A stretch of 64,000 bases of DNA from Mycobacterium sp. D16Q14. Lineage in GTDB: Bacteria > Actinomycetota > Actinomycetes > Mycobacteriales > Mycobacteriaceae. Positions 1-9,194 of this stretch are shown here, in pieces; the first letter of the stretch is position 1, and each line of letters begins with the position of its first letter. The stretch covers positions 186,001 to 250,000 of the forward strand of contig MAEX01000001.1 of assembly GCA_002013415.1 (NCBI GenBank), given 5' to 3'. The position numbers and the translations under genes are program-made. Below the pieces are notes generated by a model that did no database searches, was not told the DNA's origin, and saw only the letters and a program-made list of their open reading frames with translations.

Positions 1-976
1 GGTCCTGGCCTATCAGTGCGCCATCGATGCGGTGTCTCCACGAGCCTTCCCCTCCTATGGGCTGCTTCCCCGAACGTTCGGCCTCGACCAGGCTCAGAAC
101 GAGCTGATGTTGATGGTGGCCGCACTCGCCCGAGGTTGGGTGTGCGCGCAACCTTGAACGCCTGCGGCGTACATGGCATACCCCGCTCCCGGCCAATGCC
201 CCCGTCGGATTCTGGGGGTACTCCGGAGGCGGGACAGCGAGCACCTGGGCCGCCGAGATGGCACCCGTCTACGGCACCCGGAACTGAATGTCGTCGGAGC
301 GCTGCTTTGCGCTCCCGCCGCGCGGCCAGGCGCGCTCGTGCGGAAGCACAGCGGCAAATTCGCCTCTGGACTCGTCCCACCGTTGCTGGCCGCGATGACG
401 CGGGCGCACCCGAGCACATTTGAATTCCTTGGTGGGTACCTGACCCAGCGCGGACGTCAGATCATCGCCAAGGCAACAGAGGTAAGTCTCGCGGAATCGG
501 TCTTGCGGTGGCCATTCGAGAACTTCGACGCCCTCGTCGATCGGCCCATCGAAGAATTGATGAAAGCGCCCGAAATCGCCAGAGTCACGGAAGAAATGGA
601 ACTGGGGCACCGCGTGCCCAACGCGCCGGTTTACCTGTACCACGCCATCCATGAACAGCTACTACCCATCGCGGCCTCCGATCAGCTGGCGCGGGCCTAC
701 ATCGCGGGCGGCACTCACGTCACCTACCGCCGCGACCGGAGCACCGAACATATTCGGCTGGCCGTGCTCGGTGGCAGCGATGCCCTCGGCTGGTTGGCCG
801 CGCAGTGAGCGGGTAAGCCATTGTCGCCGACATCGGACATCCGGACCGTAATCTCGACATCTCTGACCCACCGCGCGGCGTGGAGCCAGCTGCACTGGCA
901 ATGGGGAATCCTCAAGCTGTTCCTCGGCCGCCTGCAGGTACCGCAACAATGGCCAGTCCTTCTCGTGAGAACTTAA
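1..976 (+). pseudogene. Secretory lipase remnant, multiply broken and cut by the window edge
   Basis: Conceptual translation aligns residue by residue with the intact lipase that follows (1287-2603), but only in pieces. Frame 2 reads from base 2 through QCIDAV-like and RTFGLDQAQNE segments to a TGA at 155-157. About 50 residues of the paralog are then missing. Frame 3 carries the nucleophile elbow GYSGGG at about 210-225 and runs into a TGA near 285. Frame 2 resumes with ELNVVGALL at 281 and continues to an in-frame TGA at 806-808. Beyond that stop the paralog's C-terminal segment (DIRTVISTSL, then GILKLFLGRL) is still readable to about 937, with a final stop at 974-976. The lesions are therefore an internal deletion, a one-base frameshift and a nonsense codon. 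The Asp and His of the triad also look replaced (HEQLLP, GGSDALGW). No active enzyme is expected. Confidence 0.88.
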
Positions 977-1286
977 CCAAAGAACCGACTCGGTGTTCAT
1001 TTTTGCCACCGGTATTACCCGCCAGTAACCGTCTGGGCAGCAATGATGGCGACCCGTGTATTCTGAGAACCGTTCCGAGGTTGACTTCGACCGTTTGCCT
1101 AATCGGTGATGAACCACAAGGTCGAACTGGCGCCTTAGTGGCTAACCCCGATTCAGCGCCGATTCTTACCACGGACCATTCTTGTTGAATACGCTGCGCG
1201 AATCCTCAGATTCTTCTACGGACATCGCCACGGCCGATCTGGTCGCCCGGGAAGATAAGAGCGACCAGAGCAAGGACAGGAGCCAG
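977..1286. other. 310 bp between lipase remnant and intact lipase
   Basis: I see no convincing gene here. Short readable frames lack codon bias and similarity to anything recognised. The stretch is less GC-rich than its surroundings. It probably holds the promoter of the lipase at 1287. A TTGACT at 1081-1086 could be a -35 hexamer, but no good -10 sits at the right distance. Confidence 0.4.
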
Positions 1287-2603
1287 ATGACTGCCGGCAC
1301 TGCGCCCACGTCCACCCCGGCGACTCGGTCGATCGAGGACTGGCCGATGCAACTCGGTAAGCCGCTACCGTCCCCGGACGACCCATTCTTTGTCCCACCC
1401 GATGGCTGGAACAAAACCGCACCCGGCACACCCTTGCGGCGCAGGCGAGTTCGGATTGGGTTGTTTGGGCTCATTCCCCTGAGGCTGCACGCATGGCAGG
1501 TGCTCTATCGCAGCACCGACCTACATGGGGCCCCCGAAACGACCGTGACAACGGTGCTCGTCCCGAAAAAGACGACGGAGGCGGCGCCACTGCTTGCCTT
1601 CCAAAGTGCGATCGACGCCGTCACCCCCAAGAGATTTCCCTCCTACTATCTGCAGCACCGCACCTTCGGCATCAACCAGTCACAGAACGAGTTTCTGCTC
1701 GCAGTGGCGGCACTCCAACGAGGGTGGATAGTCACCATCAGCGACCATGAGGGGCCGAAGGGCCTCTGGATGGCGCCCAAACAACCCGGCTACCACGTGC
1801 TGGACGCACTGCGGGCCACGATTGCGGCATCCGGCGAGGACGGCATCCCGCAGCTGTCCATCCAAACCCCGGCGGCGGTGTGGGGCTATTCGGCCGGCGG
1901 CAATGCGACCGCGTGGGCGGCCGAGCTCGCCGGTGAGTACGCGGCCGAGCTCAACCTCGTGGGGGCATTGATCGGCGCGCCCGCACCCCAGCCCGGCCCC
2001 CTCATGCACCATCTCAGCGGCCGATACTCTTCGGGGCTCATCATCATCGTGCTGGCGGCCATGATGCGGGTAAGTCCGTCCATCCAGGACCTCCTGGAGA
2101 AGCACCTCACCAAAAGAGGCCGCCGGATGGTCGAGAAGGCCGAACGCCTTACCGTCATCCAGGCACTGCTGTATTGGCCATTTCTCGACTTCAACAGGAT
2201 CTTCGACCGTCCCGTCGAAGAGGTGATGGACACGCCAGAGATCGCCGCCCTCACCGATGCGATGACGCTGGGGCTACGCACCCCTACCGCGCCGATCTAC
2301 CTCTACCACTCGATTCACGACGTGCTCCTGCCTGTTTCCAGCACGGACCAACTCGCCGAGGACTACATCGCCGGTGGCGCACATGTCACCTACCGGCGCG
2401 ACCGTGCCAGCGAGCGCGTCTTCCTGCTCCTGTCCGGCGGTCATGATGCGCTCGGCTGGCTCGATGAACGCATGCGCGGCAAGACATTACCGACGCGACC
2501 CGATATCCGAACGGTGTTGTCGACAGTCCTCTCACCACGCGCCCTCATCATGTACATCCGACAGGCTGTGGCCATCGTGAAGCTCCTCGCCGGGCGGCTC
2601 TGA
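1287..2603 (+). CDS. Secretory lipase (LIP) family alpha/beta hydrolase
   Basis: The 438-residue product has the layout of the fungal/actinobacterial LIP family of triacylglycerol lipases and carboxylesterases. The nucleophile elbow GYSAGG places the catalytic Ser near residue 202, with Asp near 345 (SIHDVLLP) and His near 386 (GGHDALGW). The frame is open upstream to a TTG at 1182, but ATG 1287 has AAGGACAGGAG just before it and begins a typical N-terminus, so I chose it. There is no clear signal peptide from this start, which is odd for a family often exported; a basic, hydrophobic patch lies at about residues 65-85. Upstream lies a dead tandem copy; downstream and convergent is a PucR regulator. 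Substrate is unknown; esters of medium or long acyl chains are likely. Confidence 0.85.
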   Translation: MTAGTAPTSTPATRSIEDWPMQLGKPLPSPDDPFFVPPDGWNKTAPGTPLRRRRVRIGLFGLIPLRLHAWQVLYRSTDLHGAPETTVTTVLVPKKTTEAAPLLAFQSAIDAVTPKRFPSYYLQHRTFGINQSQNEFLLAVAALQRGWIVTISDHEGPKGLWMAPKQPGYHVLDALRATIAASGEDGIPQLSIQTPAAVWGYSAGGNATAWAAELAGEYAAELNLVGALIGAPAPQPGPLMHHLSGRYSSGLIIIVLAAMMRVSPSIQDLLEKHLTKRGRRMVEKAERLTVIQALLYWPFLDFNRIFDRPVEEVMDTPEIAALTDAMTLGLRTPTAPIYLYHSIHDVLLPVSSTDQLAEDYIAGGAHVTYRRDRASERVFLLLSGGHDALGWLDERMRGKTLPTRPDIRTVLSTVLSPRALIMYIRQAVAIVKLLAGRL

Positions 2604-2610
2604 ACCTGAT

Positions 2611-3765
2611 TCAGTGCGCCTTCACAGCCAGTAGCGCGGCTGCGAGAGTGCGCGCGGCCGACGGCTGCGCGGGATCCAGGCCGGTGAGTTCGGCGACCCG
2701 ACGCAGTCTGTAGTCAAGGGTGTTCGGATGCACGTGCAGCGACTTGGCCGCGAGCTGCCGTCCGTGCTCGTGCTGCAGGTACGCGCTGAGCGCCTGCTGC
2801 AAATGTGGATGTGCCGCCAGTGGCTGGACCGTCGCGGCGAGTAGATCTCGGGCTCTGCCCGGGCGGGTGATCTGATACTCCAAGAGCAGATCGGCGAGCC
2901 GGTAAGCGCCCGGTACTCGACCGAGTCTTAGTGCAAGTATGGCCAACTCACGCGCCTCGTCCGCAGCGGCGGCTATCTCACCCGGATCGGTGGCATCGGA
3001 GACTCCGAGCATGACCGGCCCCCCGGCCACCTCGGAGAACAACGGAAGCAGCGATTCCACCTTGCCCACCGCGGGCAGCAAGATGATGCCGCCCCGGCCG
3101 TCCAACGATGTAAGGACAGGTTCGCGCGCGTACTCGTCGAGGATGTCCTGCACCAGATGCGCACGCCGTCGTGCCACCACGGTGTTCGCTGCAGGTTCCG
3201 GCATGAACAGGAACAGCACGTTGTAGGACAGCGCCAGCGTGACACTGGCGCGTTCGGCGGCCTCCGTCCACGGCGTCCCCTTGACCAACGCGTCGAAAAG
3301 ATCGCGCCGGGCCTCCGTCGTCGCACTGTAAAAGCCTTGTCGCTCTTCAAGATACGCGGCAGTGACGGCGGGTAGCATCAGCTGCAGATATCGCTGCACC
3401 TGCATACTGACCGCCAGCACCTCATCGATCTCGTCGGGGGTTGCCAGTTCCCGGAGCGTCTCTATGCCGACCCGCGCGGCGACGTTGTACACGGCCAGGA
3501 TCGCCGGAAGCGGAATGTCTTCCTGCGCCCGCCGTGACGCCGCCAGGATCGACACCGCGAACTCGTCTTCTGTGGGTGCCCGCGACTCCACCAGGACCCG
3601 GGAGAAGATTCTGAAGTGCTGCTTGGTGAACTCGGTGATCTCGCCGTCGAGAACCTCGCGTGGCAGCATCCCGTAATACGGCACCTCCGCAGCGAAGCAG
3701 TCCACTGCGCGGCGTGCCGTCTCCGGCAGCCGACGCATGAACCGATCACTGAGTGACGCCGTCAT
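2611..3765 (-). CDS. PucR/CdaR family transcriptional regulator
   Basis: The 384-residue protein has the CdaR/PucR layout: a helical N-terminal sensor region, a central degenerate GGDEF-like domain and a C-terminal helix-turn-helix with the hallmark LHVHPNTLDYRLRRVAELTG (about residues 345-364). ATG 3765 is preceded by TTGGAG at a 7-base spacing, so I preferred it to a longer reading that starts at 3843. Such regulators usually activate neighbouring catabolic genes in response to a small molecule. Its divergent neighbour is a methyltransferase followed by two SDRs, and its convergent neighbour is a lipase, so a role in lipid or hydrophobic-compound use is possible but unproven. Confidence 0.85.
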   Translation of the reverse strand: MTASLSDRFMRRLPETARRAVDCFAAEVPYYGMLPREVLDGEITEFTKQHFRIFSRVLVESRAPTEDEFAVSILAASRRAQEDIPLPAILAVYNVAARVGIETLRELATPDEIDEVLAVSMQVQRYLQLMLPAVTAAYLEERQGFYSATTEARRDLFDALVKGTPWTEAAERASVTLALSYNVLFLFMPEPAANTVVARRRAHLVQDILDEYAREPVLTSLDGRGGIILLPAVGKVESLLPLFSEVAGGPVMLGVSDATDPGEIAAAADEARELAILALRLGRVPGAYRLADLLLEYQITRPGRARDLLAATVQPLAAHPHLQQALSAYLQHEHGRQLAAKSLHVHPNTLDYRLRRVAELTGLDPAQPSAARTLAAALLAVKAH

Positions 3766-3942
3766 CAGCGGACTCCAACTTCTCCCACTGCACCGTGGAA
3801 TACCCGTACCCTCGCGGACCACATCCGCTAGACCCCTGCGCACCCTACCGTCCCTCAGTTGAGTTCGGAGGTTTGCTCAAAGGTTCATGGCACGGCACGG
3901 GGGTTATTGGGGCCAGTCATAGCTTTCGGGCATGGGCCTCGT

Positions 3943-3957
3943 ATCTTTCACAAAGAT
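3943..3957. promoter_or_regulatory. Perfect 6-3-6 palindrome upstream of the methyltransferase
   Basis: ATCTTT-CAC-AAAGAT is a perfect dyad in the divergent region between the PucR gene and the methyltransferase, about 50 bases before the ATG at 4006. Placement fits an operator for either gene. The cognate regulator is not shown by the sequence. Confidence 0.45.
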
Positions 3958-4005
3958 CAGGCCGAGTCACGGACTTCCCCCCCATACCGCTCCTAGGTTT
4001 CACAG

Positions 4006-4647
4006 ATGACTGCCATCGCCCCACGGCGTTCACTCAATGAGCTGGTCACGCGGTACTGGACCATGATGTCGAAGGTCTACAACTTCCCGTTCGTGCAACG
4101 CCATGTCTACCGCCCGGCCCAAGACGACACCATCCGGCAACTACGCGAGCATAACGCCCAGCGGATCGCAGATATCGCTTGTGGCACAGGAATATTAGCG
4201 TCCCGCATCCAAGCCGAGCTGAGTCCGGCATCGGTTTTCGGCGTCGACATGTCCGATGGCATGCTCGCCAAGGCAAGGGCCCGGTCCACCGAGGTTCACT
4301 GGAAGAAAGCACCCGCAGAGCAGCTCCCTTTCGGGGACGGCACTCTCGATGCCGTGGTGACAACATCGGCATTCCATTTCTTCGACCAGTCGGCCGCGCT
4401 GGCGGAGTTCTACCGCGTCCTCGCCCCGGGTGGCATGGCCTCGGTCGCCACGATCTGCCCAAAGGAGCGCAGGTGGTTGCCTCGAGGAACCGGCGAACGT
4501 GGACCGGCGCACTTCCCTACAGCCGGTGAAATGGAGCGGTTGTTCTCCCGTGCCGGGTTTGATGTCGTCGTGCACCGCCCGGTGACGCGGCCGATCACAC
4601 CACCCCTAATCTCCGTCGACTGGATCTGCGTCGGCCTCAAGACCTGA
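4006..4647 (+). CDS. Class I SAM-dependent methyltransferase
   Basis: The 213-residue product has the Methyltransf_11 pattern: motif I DIACGTGILA at about residues 55-64, an acidic GVDMSDGML strand-2 turn that binds the SAM ribose, and the later LDAVVTTSAFHFF and VLAPGG motifs. It is probably soluble and transfers a methyl group to a small molecule or lipid; the acceptor cannot be read from sequence. It is transcribed away from the PucR gene and is followed after 95 bases by two SDR genes on the same strand. No SD is obvious directly before the ATG. Confidence 0.82.
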   Translation: MTAIAPRRSLNELVTRYWTMMSKVYNFPFVQRHVYRPAQDDTIRQLREHNAQRIADIACGTGILASRIQAELSPASVFGVDMSDGMLAKARARSTEVHWKKAPAEQLPFGDGTLDAVVTTSAFHFFDQSAALAEFYRVLAPGGMASVATICPKERRWLPRGTGERGPAHFPTAGEMERLFSRAGFDVVVHRPVTRPITPPLISVDWICVGLKT

Positions 4648-4742
4648 CCGTCACCTGCCGCCGCCCTGACAACGCCGCGCCGCCATCCATTACCCTCACT
4701 GATTGACGTCAGCCTCACAACGTAAATCTGTCAGGAGTGCTC

Positions 4743-5573
4743 ATGGACGGCTTTAACGGCAAGGTCGCCGTGGTGACCGGCGCGGGTTCGGGAATCGGGC
4801 GCGCACTGGCGGTGGAACTCGCACGCTCGGGCGCCAAAGTGGCCATCAGCGACATCGACAACGAGGGCCTGGCCGAAACCGAACGCCAGATCAAAGCCCT
4901 CGGCGCAGAGGTGCGCTCCGACCGCCTCAACGTCGCTGAGCGCGAAGCCTTCCTGCTCTACGCCGACGTCGTCAAGGAACACTTCGGCAAGGTCAACCAG
5001 ATCTACAACAACGCCGGCATCGACTTCCACGGCGACTTCGAGATCAGCGAGTTCAAGGACATCGAACGAATCATCGACGTCGACTACTGGGGAGTGGTCA
5101 ACGGCACCAAGGCCTTCCTGCCGCACCTGATCGCCTCCGGCGACGGCCACGTCATCAACGTCTCCAGCATCTTCGGCGTCATGGCATGCCCTGGCCAAAG
5201 CGCCTACAACGCAGCGAAATTCGCGGTACGCGGGTTCACCGAGTCGCTGCGCCAGGAGATGATCATCGCCAAGTTGCCGGTCGCGGTCACCTGCGTGCAC
5301 CCCGGCGGCATCAAGACCAATGTGGCTCGCAACGCCACAGTGGCCGAGGGGTATGACCATGCCGAGTTCGCGAAATTGTTCGATCTACTCGCACGAACCA
5401 GCCCACAGGCGGCGGCACGCATCATCCTCACCGCCGTCCGCAAGAAGAAGCCACGCGTACTCGTTGGGCCGGACGCCAAGGTGATCGACGTCTTGGTCCG
5501 ACTGACGGGCTCGCGGTACCAGGATCTGTTCCTGCTCGGCGAGCGGTTCCTGATGCCCAAACGTTCCAGCTGA
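4743..5573 (+). CDS. Short-chain dehydrogenase/reductase, tandem copy 1
   Basis: Classical SDR of 276 residues. TGAGSGIG (about residues 12-19) is the dinucleotide-binding loop, NNAG follows at about residue 90, the catalytic Ser lies in INVSS near residue 141, and the YNAAK segment gives Tyr155/Lys159. An in-frame GTG lies six bases upstream, but AGGAG sits five bases before ATG 4743, so ATG is preferred. The C-terminal KKKPRVLVGPDAK stretch is typical of mycobacterial SDRs annotated as oxidoreductases of unknown substrate. The first ~105 bases are nearly identical to those of the next gene, showing tandem duplication. Confidence 0.88.
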   Translation: MDGFNGKVAVVTGAGSGIGRALAVELARSGAKVAISDIDNEGLAETERQIKALGAEVRSDRLNVAEREAFLLYADVVKEHFGKVNQIYNNAGIDFHGDFEISEFKDIERIIDVDYWGVVNGTKAFLPHLIASGDGHVINVSSIFGVMACPGQSAYNAAKFAVRGFTESLRQEMIIAKLPVAVTCVHPGGIKTNVARNATVAEGYDHAEFAKLFDLLARTSPQAAARIILTAVRKKKPRVLVGPDAKVIDVLVRLTGSRYQDLFLLGERFLMPKRSS

Positions 5574-5618
5574 CCCACTACTCTGACTATTTGACAGTCG
5601 TCTAACAAGGAGACATCT

Positions 5619-6455
5619 ATGGAAGGCTTCAACGGCAAGGTCGCCGTGGTGACCGGCGCGGGTTCGGGAATCGGGCGCGCACTGGCGGTGGAACTCGCAC
5701 GCTCGGGCGCCAAGGTGGCCATCAGCGATGTCGACGCCGAAGGTCTGGCCGAAACCGAACGCCAGGTCAAGGCTCTTGGCGCGGAGGTCCGCTCCGATCG
5801 CCTCAATGTTGTTGAGCGCGAAGCCTTCCTGCTGTATGCCGATGCCATCAAGGAACACTTCGGCAAGGTCAACCAGATCTACAACAACGCCGGCATCGCG
5901 TATCAGGGCGAGGTAGAGGAAAGTCAGTTCAAGGACATCGAGCGAATCATCGACGTCGACTTCTGGGGCGTGGTCAACGGCACCAAGGCCTTCCTGCCGC
6001 ACCTGATCGCCTCCGGCGACGGCCACGTCATCAATGTCTCCAGCCTTTTTGGCGTGCTGTCCATGCCTGGCCAAAGTGCCTACAACTCAGCGAAATTCGC
6101 GGTACGCGGGTTCACCGAGTCCCTGCGCCAGGAAATGATCATCGGCAAGAAGCCGGTCGCCGTCACCTGCGTGCACCCCGGTGGCATCAAGACCGCCATC
6201 GCACGCAACTCCACTGCTGCGGAGGGCTACGACGTCAAGGCCGGGGCCGCCATGTTCGACAAGTACCTGGCGAATACCAGTCCCGAAGCGGCCGCGCGCA
6301 TCATTCTCACCGCGGTCCGCAAGAAGAAGCCCCGTGTACTCGTCGGCCCCGACGCAAAGATCCTCGATGTGATCGTTAGGGTCACCGGAGCGCGCTACCA
6401 GGACATCTTCTCCCTGGTCACCCGCTACGTGCTACCCAAGCCCACGAAGAAGTAG
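5619..6455 (+). CDS. Short-chain dehydrogenase/reductase, tandem copy 2
   Basis: Paralog of the preceding SDR (278 residues), with the same TGAGSGIG loop, NNAG, catalytic Ser and YNSAK (Tyr155, Lys159). AAGGAG stands seven bases before the ATG. The region around residues 96-102 (AYQGEVEES against DFHGDFEIS in copy 1), the region after residue 195 and the C-terminus differ from copy 1. That points to changed substrate choice on a shared cofactor fold. The 45-base gap suggests co-transcription with copy 1. It converges on the beta-lactamase-fold gene at 6487. Confidence 0.88.
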   Translation: MEGFNGKVAVVTGAGSGIGRALAVELARSGAKVAISDVDAEGLAETERQVKALGAEVRSDRLNVVEREAFLLYADAIKEHFGKVNQIYNNAGIAYQGEVEESQFKDIERIIDVDFWGVVNGTKAFLPHLIASGDGHVINVSSLFGVLSMPGQSAYNSAKFAVRGFTESLRQEMIIGKKPVAVTCVHPGGIKTAIARNSTAAEGYDVKAGAAMFDKYLANTSPEAAARIILTAVRKKKPRVLVGPDAKILDVIVRVTGARYQDIFSLVTRYVLPKPTKK

Positions 6456-6486
6456 CTTCCCTGGGTTGATCATTCGCGCTCCGCGG

Positions 6487-7767
6487 CTACCGCGCAGCGC
6501 GAATGATCGACGGCAGGAAGGTTCCGATGATGGTCTGGTCGAAGACCATCGTGCTGGGAAGCCGGTTGTGCACGATCGCCACCGAGATGTTGCGTTTCTG
6601 ATCGGCCCACCCGAAGGAACCGCCGGCTCCGATGTGCCCGAAACCGCCACCGATCATCGGCACCGTCAACGAGTGGTACCCGCGGTGCCAGCCCATTGGT
6701 AGCCCCAGCGTGTGGTCAATCTGGTAGCTGTTCTTGCGTGCCAGTCCCTTGGTGATTTCCGGCGAGAGCAGCCGTATCCCGTCGACACTGCCGTCCCCCG
6801 CCAGGGCGGCGTAGAGCTTGGCCAGTGCGGGCGCGGTACAGCAGGCGCTGCCCGCTCCGCACCGCAGATCCATTACCGGGGCACTCGCATGCCCGTCGTC
6901 GGCCACCAGCATCTCGGCACCGGGCTGGTAAAACGTGGAGGCCGCGCCCTTGGCCCCGGGCATTTTGTCGAGAACCCCCATCACCGGCGGGGCCGCCCGG
7001 CGAATGAAGCCAGACCTGGCGACCCGGTCCAAATACGGAGTGAGGGCGGCTGATTCGGAGGGCGCACCTTCAGGAGGCCGCCCCATATGGATGCCGTCGA
7101 CTCCGAGCAACTCGGCGAGTTCGGTGCGATACAACTCTTCGAGGTCCTTACCGGTGACGGCCTTGGCAAGCCGTCCCATCAGCCAGCCGATAGACAGCGC
7201 GTGGTAGGCGGGCTTACCGAAGTACCTGTCGACGGGCGCGGCGGCAAGCCGGTCTGCCATCAAGTCCGGATCGAACATCTCCTCGTAATTGCGCGCAATG
7301 CCCGTCAGCCGCGACAACCCTGCCGTGTGCGACAGGATCTCGTCGACCGTGATCGCACCCTTGCCCTGCGCGGCGAACTCGGGCCAGTACCGCGACACTG
7401 GCGCGGAATAGTCCAACAGACCGCGATCCACCAGTCGGTGGATGATCGTGGCGGTGACTCCCTTGGACGCCGAGAAGATCACCGGCGCCGTTTCCCGCGT
7501 CCATTGCTGCCCTACCTGTGCGAGCCCTGCCCACAGATCGAGTACGGGTTCACCGTCCACATACACGCAGATGGCGCCGCCGCCGACGTGATACCTGGTG
7601 AAGGCAAGCGAGAAGACCCGCACCACTCCACGGAACTCGGGGCGGGCCCAGCCATTCACCCCTGGCGGCAGCTCCACACCGCGTTCCAGCGGCGGATAGG
7701 CGAAGGGAAGGGGGGCGGGTTGCGACGATTCAGTGGCCGCGACGTCGAAGCCATGGGGTTGTGCCAT
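6487..7767 (-). CDS. Beta-lactamase-fold serine hydrolase (class C/EstB type), copy 1
   Basis: A 426-residue protein of the Beta-lactamase (serine hydrolase) family. SASK at about residues 99-102 is the SxxK nucleophile motif, and GFGHIGAGG near residue 375 matches the C-terminal HxG/KTG-like turn of the esterase branch. No signal peptide is visible, so a cytosolic esterase or lipase is likelier than a drug-degrading lactamase. Mycobacterial relatives are named LipL/LipE/EstB-like. ATG 7767 was chosen because the segment before it is short and lacks support. It has a tandem paralog at 7873 on the same strand, and a perfect 13-bp dyad lies just upstream. Confidence 0.82.
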   Translation of the reverse strand: MAQPHGFDVAATESSQPAPLPFAYPPLERGVELPPGVNGWARPEFRGVVRVFSLAFTRYHVGGGAICVYVDGEPVLDLWAGLAQVGQQWTRETAPVIFSASKGVTATIIHRLVDRGLLDYSAPVSRYWPEFAAQGKGAITVDEILSHTAGLSRLTGIARNYEEMFDPDLMADRLAAAPVDRYFGKPAYHALSIGWLMGRLAKAVTGKDLEELYRTELAELLGVDGIHMGRPPEGAPSESAALTPYLDRVARSGFIRRAAPPVMGVLDKMPGAKGAASTFYQPGAEMLVADDGHASAPVMDLRCGAGSACCTAPALAKLYAALAGDGSVDGIRLLSPEITKGLARKNSYQIDHTLGLPMGWHRGYHSLTVPMIGGGFGHIGAGGSFGWADQKRNISVAIVHNRLPSTMVFDQTIIGTFLPSIIRAAR

Positions 7768-7778
7768 AAGTAACACTG

Positions 7779-7791
7779 AGTACCAGGTACT
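7779..7791. promoter_or_regulatory. Perfect 13-bp dyad AGTACCAGGTACT
   Basis: AGTACC-A-GGTACT lies 12 bases upstream of the ATG at 7767, between the two tandem hydrolase genes. It would overlap the ribosome-binding or core-promoter region of the downstream copy. It could be an operator; the regulator is unknown. Confidence 0.4.
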
Positions 7792-7872
7792 TCACGTCGT
7801 GACAAGACTGGATGGGCAGATGTCAGGACGGATACCCAATCGGCGCTCACCGATTGGGGGCCCTTCACGACG

Positions 7873-9144
7873 TCAGCCGACGGCCTTGATGATCTGGGGC
7901 CACAAGAACGCAAACGAGATCTGGTCGAGCGCCATGGTCAGCGGTAGCCGGTTATGTGCGAAGCCGACGGAGATCTTGCGCTTCGGGTCTGCCCATCCCA
8001 TCGAGCCACCGAGCCCGATATGGCCGAAACCGCCGCGGAATCCGTTCATGGGCAGCGACATATACCCCAGGTGCATCCCCATCGGGAACACGATGGTGCG
8101 GTCGATGGTCAGATTGGTCTTACGAGCAAGCCCCGCAACAGCTTCCGGAGAGAGGAACTCGCGGCCGCCGACGCTGCCACCATTGGCCAGGGCGGCGTAC
8201 ATCTTGGCGAGCGCGGGCGCCGTGGCCACCGCGTTGGCCGCGGGTGCCTGCATGTCGTACAGGGCCGAATTCAGCGTGCCGTCGTCAGCGAGGATCCGCT
8301 CCATTCCGGGCTCGTACATCGTGCCGATGGCACCTTCGAAACCGGGAAGGCGGTCGATGGCATGAATGACCGTTGGCAGCACCCGGCCCACCACGGGCAT
8401 GTTCGCCACCGGGTCCAGGAAGGGGTACATCGAGGCGGCCTTGGTCTGCGAGGTGCGCGGCGGCCGACCGAGGTGAATCCCGTCGACCCCGAGCGGTTCG
8501 GCTATCTCGGTCCGGAACAGCTCGCGCATGTCCTTACCGGTGACCGATCGAGCGAGCCCCGCGAGCAGCCAGCCGAAGGTCAGTGCGTGATAGGCGCGCT
8601 TACCGTAGAACTTGTCGACGGAGGCCGCGGCAAGACGTTGCTCCATCAACTCGTGATCGGCGATTTCCTCTGCGTGGTATGCGATTCCTTCAAGCCGCGA
8701 GAGGCCGGCGCGATGATCGAGCACCTGGCGCACGGTGATGGTCGACTTACCGTTGGCCCCGAACTCCGGCCAGTAGCGCGCGACCGGGGCGTCATAGGAA
8801 AGCAGCCCGCGATCAACCAAACGGTGAATGACGGTGGCGGCGATGCCCTTCGACGCCGAGAAGACGAGGGCGCCGGTGTCACGCGTCCAGCCCTGCCCGG
8901 CGGCCGCCGCGCCGGCCCAGATATCCAGCGCCGGTTCGCCGTCGACGTAGACACTCAGGCCACCGCCGCCCAAGCGGTACTTGGTGAACATCCAATCGAA
9001 GGTCCGGACGACGGAGGACAGTTCAGGCCGTGCCCAGCCCTCCACTCCACCCGGTAACCGCAATCCGGGCAGGTCCCCCGGGTACAGCTCATCGACACGT
9101 GCAGGTGCTGTGGCCGCAACATTGGGGCCCAGAGGGATTGCCAT
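7873..9144 (-). CDS. Beta-lactamase-fold serine hydrolase, copy 2
   Basis: Paralog of the previous gene (423 residues). SASK lies at about residues 96-99, and GFGHIGLGG is near the C-terminus. The two share long blocks such as IHRLVDRGLLSYDAPV-like text, so the pair arose by duplication, but divergence is far greater than between the two SDRs. ATG 9144 was preferred over an in-frame start 13 codons upstream because the protein begins like copy 1 there. No secretion signal is seen. Predicted to be a cytosolic esterase or amidase. Confidence 0.82.
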   Translation of the reverse strand: MAIPLGPNVAATAPARVDELYPGDLPGLRLPGGVEGWARPELSSVVRTFDWMFTKYRLGGGGLSVYVDGEPALDIWAGAAAAGQGWTRDTGALVFSASKGIAATVIHRLVDRGLLSYDAPVARYWPEFGANGKSTITVRQVLDHRAGLSRLEGIAYHAEEIADHELMEQRLAAASVDKFYGKRAYHALTFGWLLAGLARSVTGKDMRELFRTEIAEPLGVDGIHLGRPPRTSQTKAASMYPFLDPVANMPVVGRVLPTVIHAIDRLPGFEGAIGTMYEPGMERILADDGTLNSALYDMQAPAANAVATAPALAKMYAALANGGSVGGREFLSPEAVAGLARKTNLTIDRTIVFPMGMHLGYMSLPMNGFRGGFGHIGLGGSMGWADPKRKISVGFAHNRLPLTMALDQISFAFLWPQIIKAVG

Positions 9145-9194
9145 AGTCAGACGTGAGTAGCACGGCTTAAACGACCAGGTCAAGTCACGATCTG

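Noticed and set aside
4743..6455. Polyketide-like or biosynthetic cluster formed by methyltransferase and SDRs
   Set aside because: No synthase, carrier protein or tailoring set nearby; the SDRs are a simple tandem duplication.
6487..9144. True antibiotic-resistance beta-lactamases
   Set aside because: No signal peptides, and the motifs fit the esterase branch of the fold.
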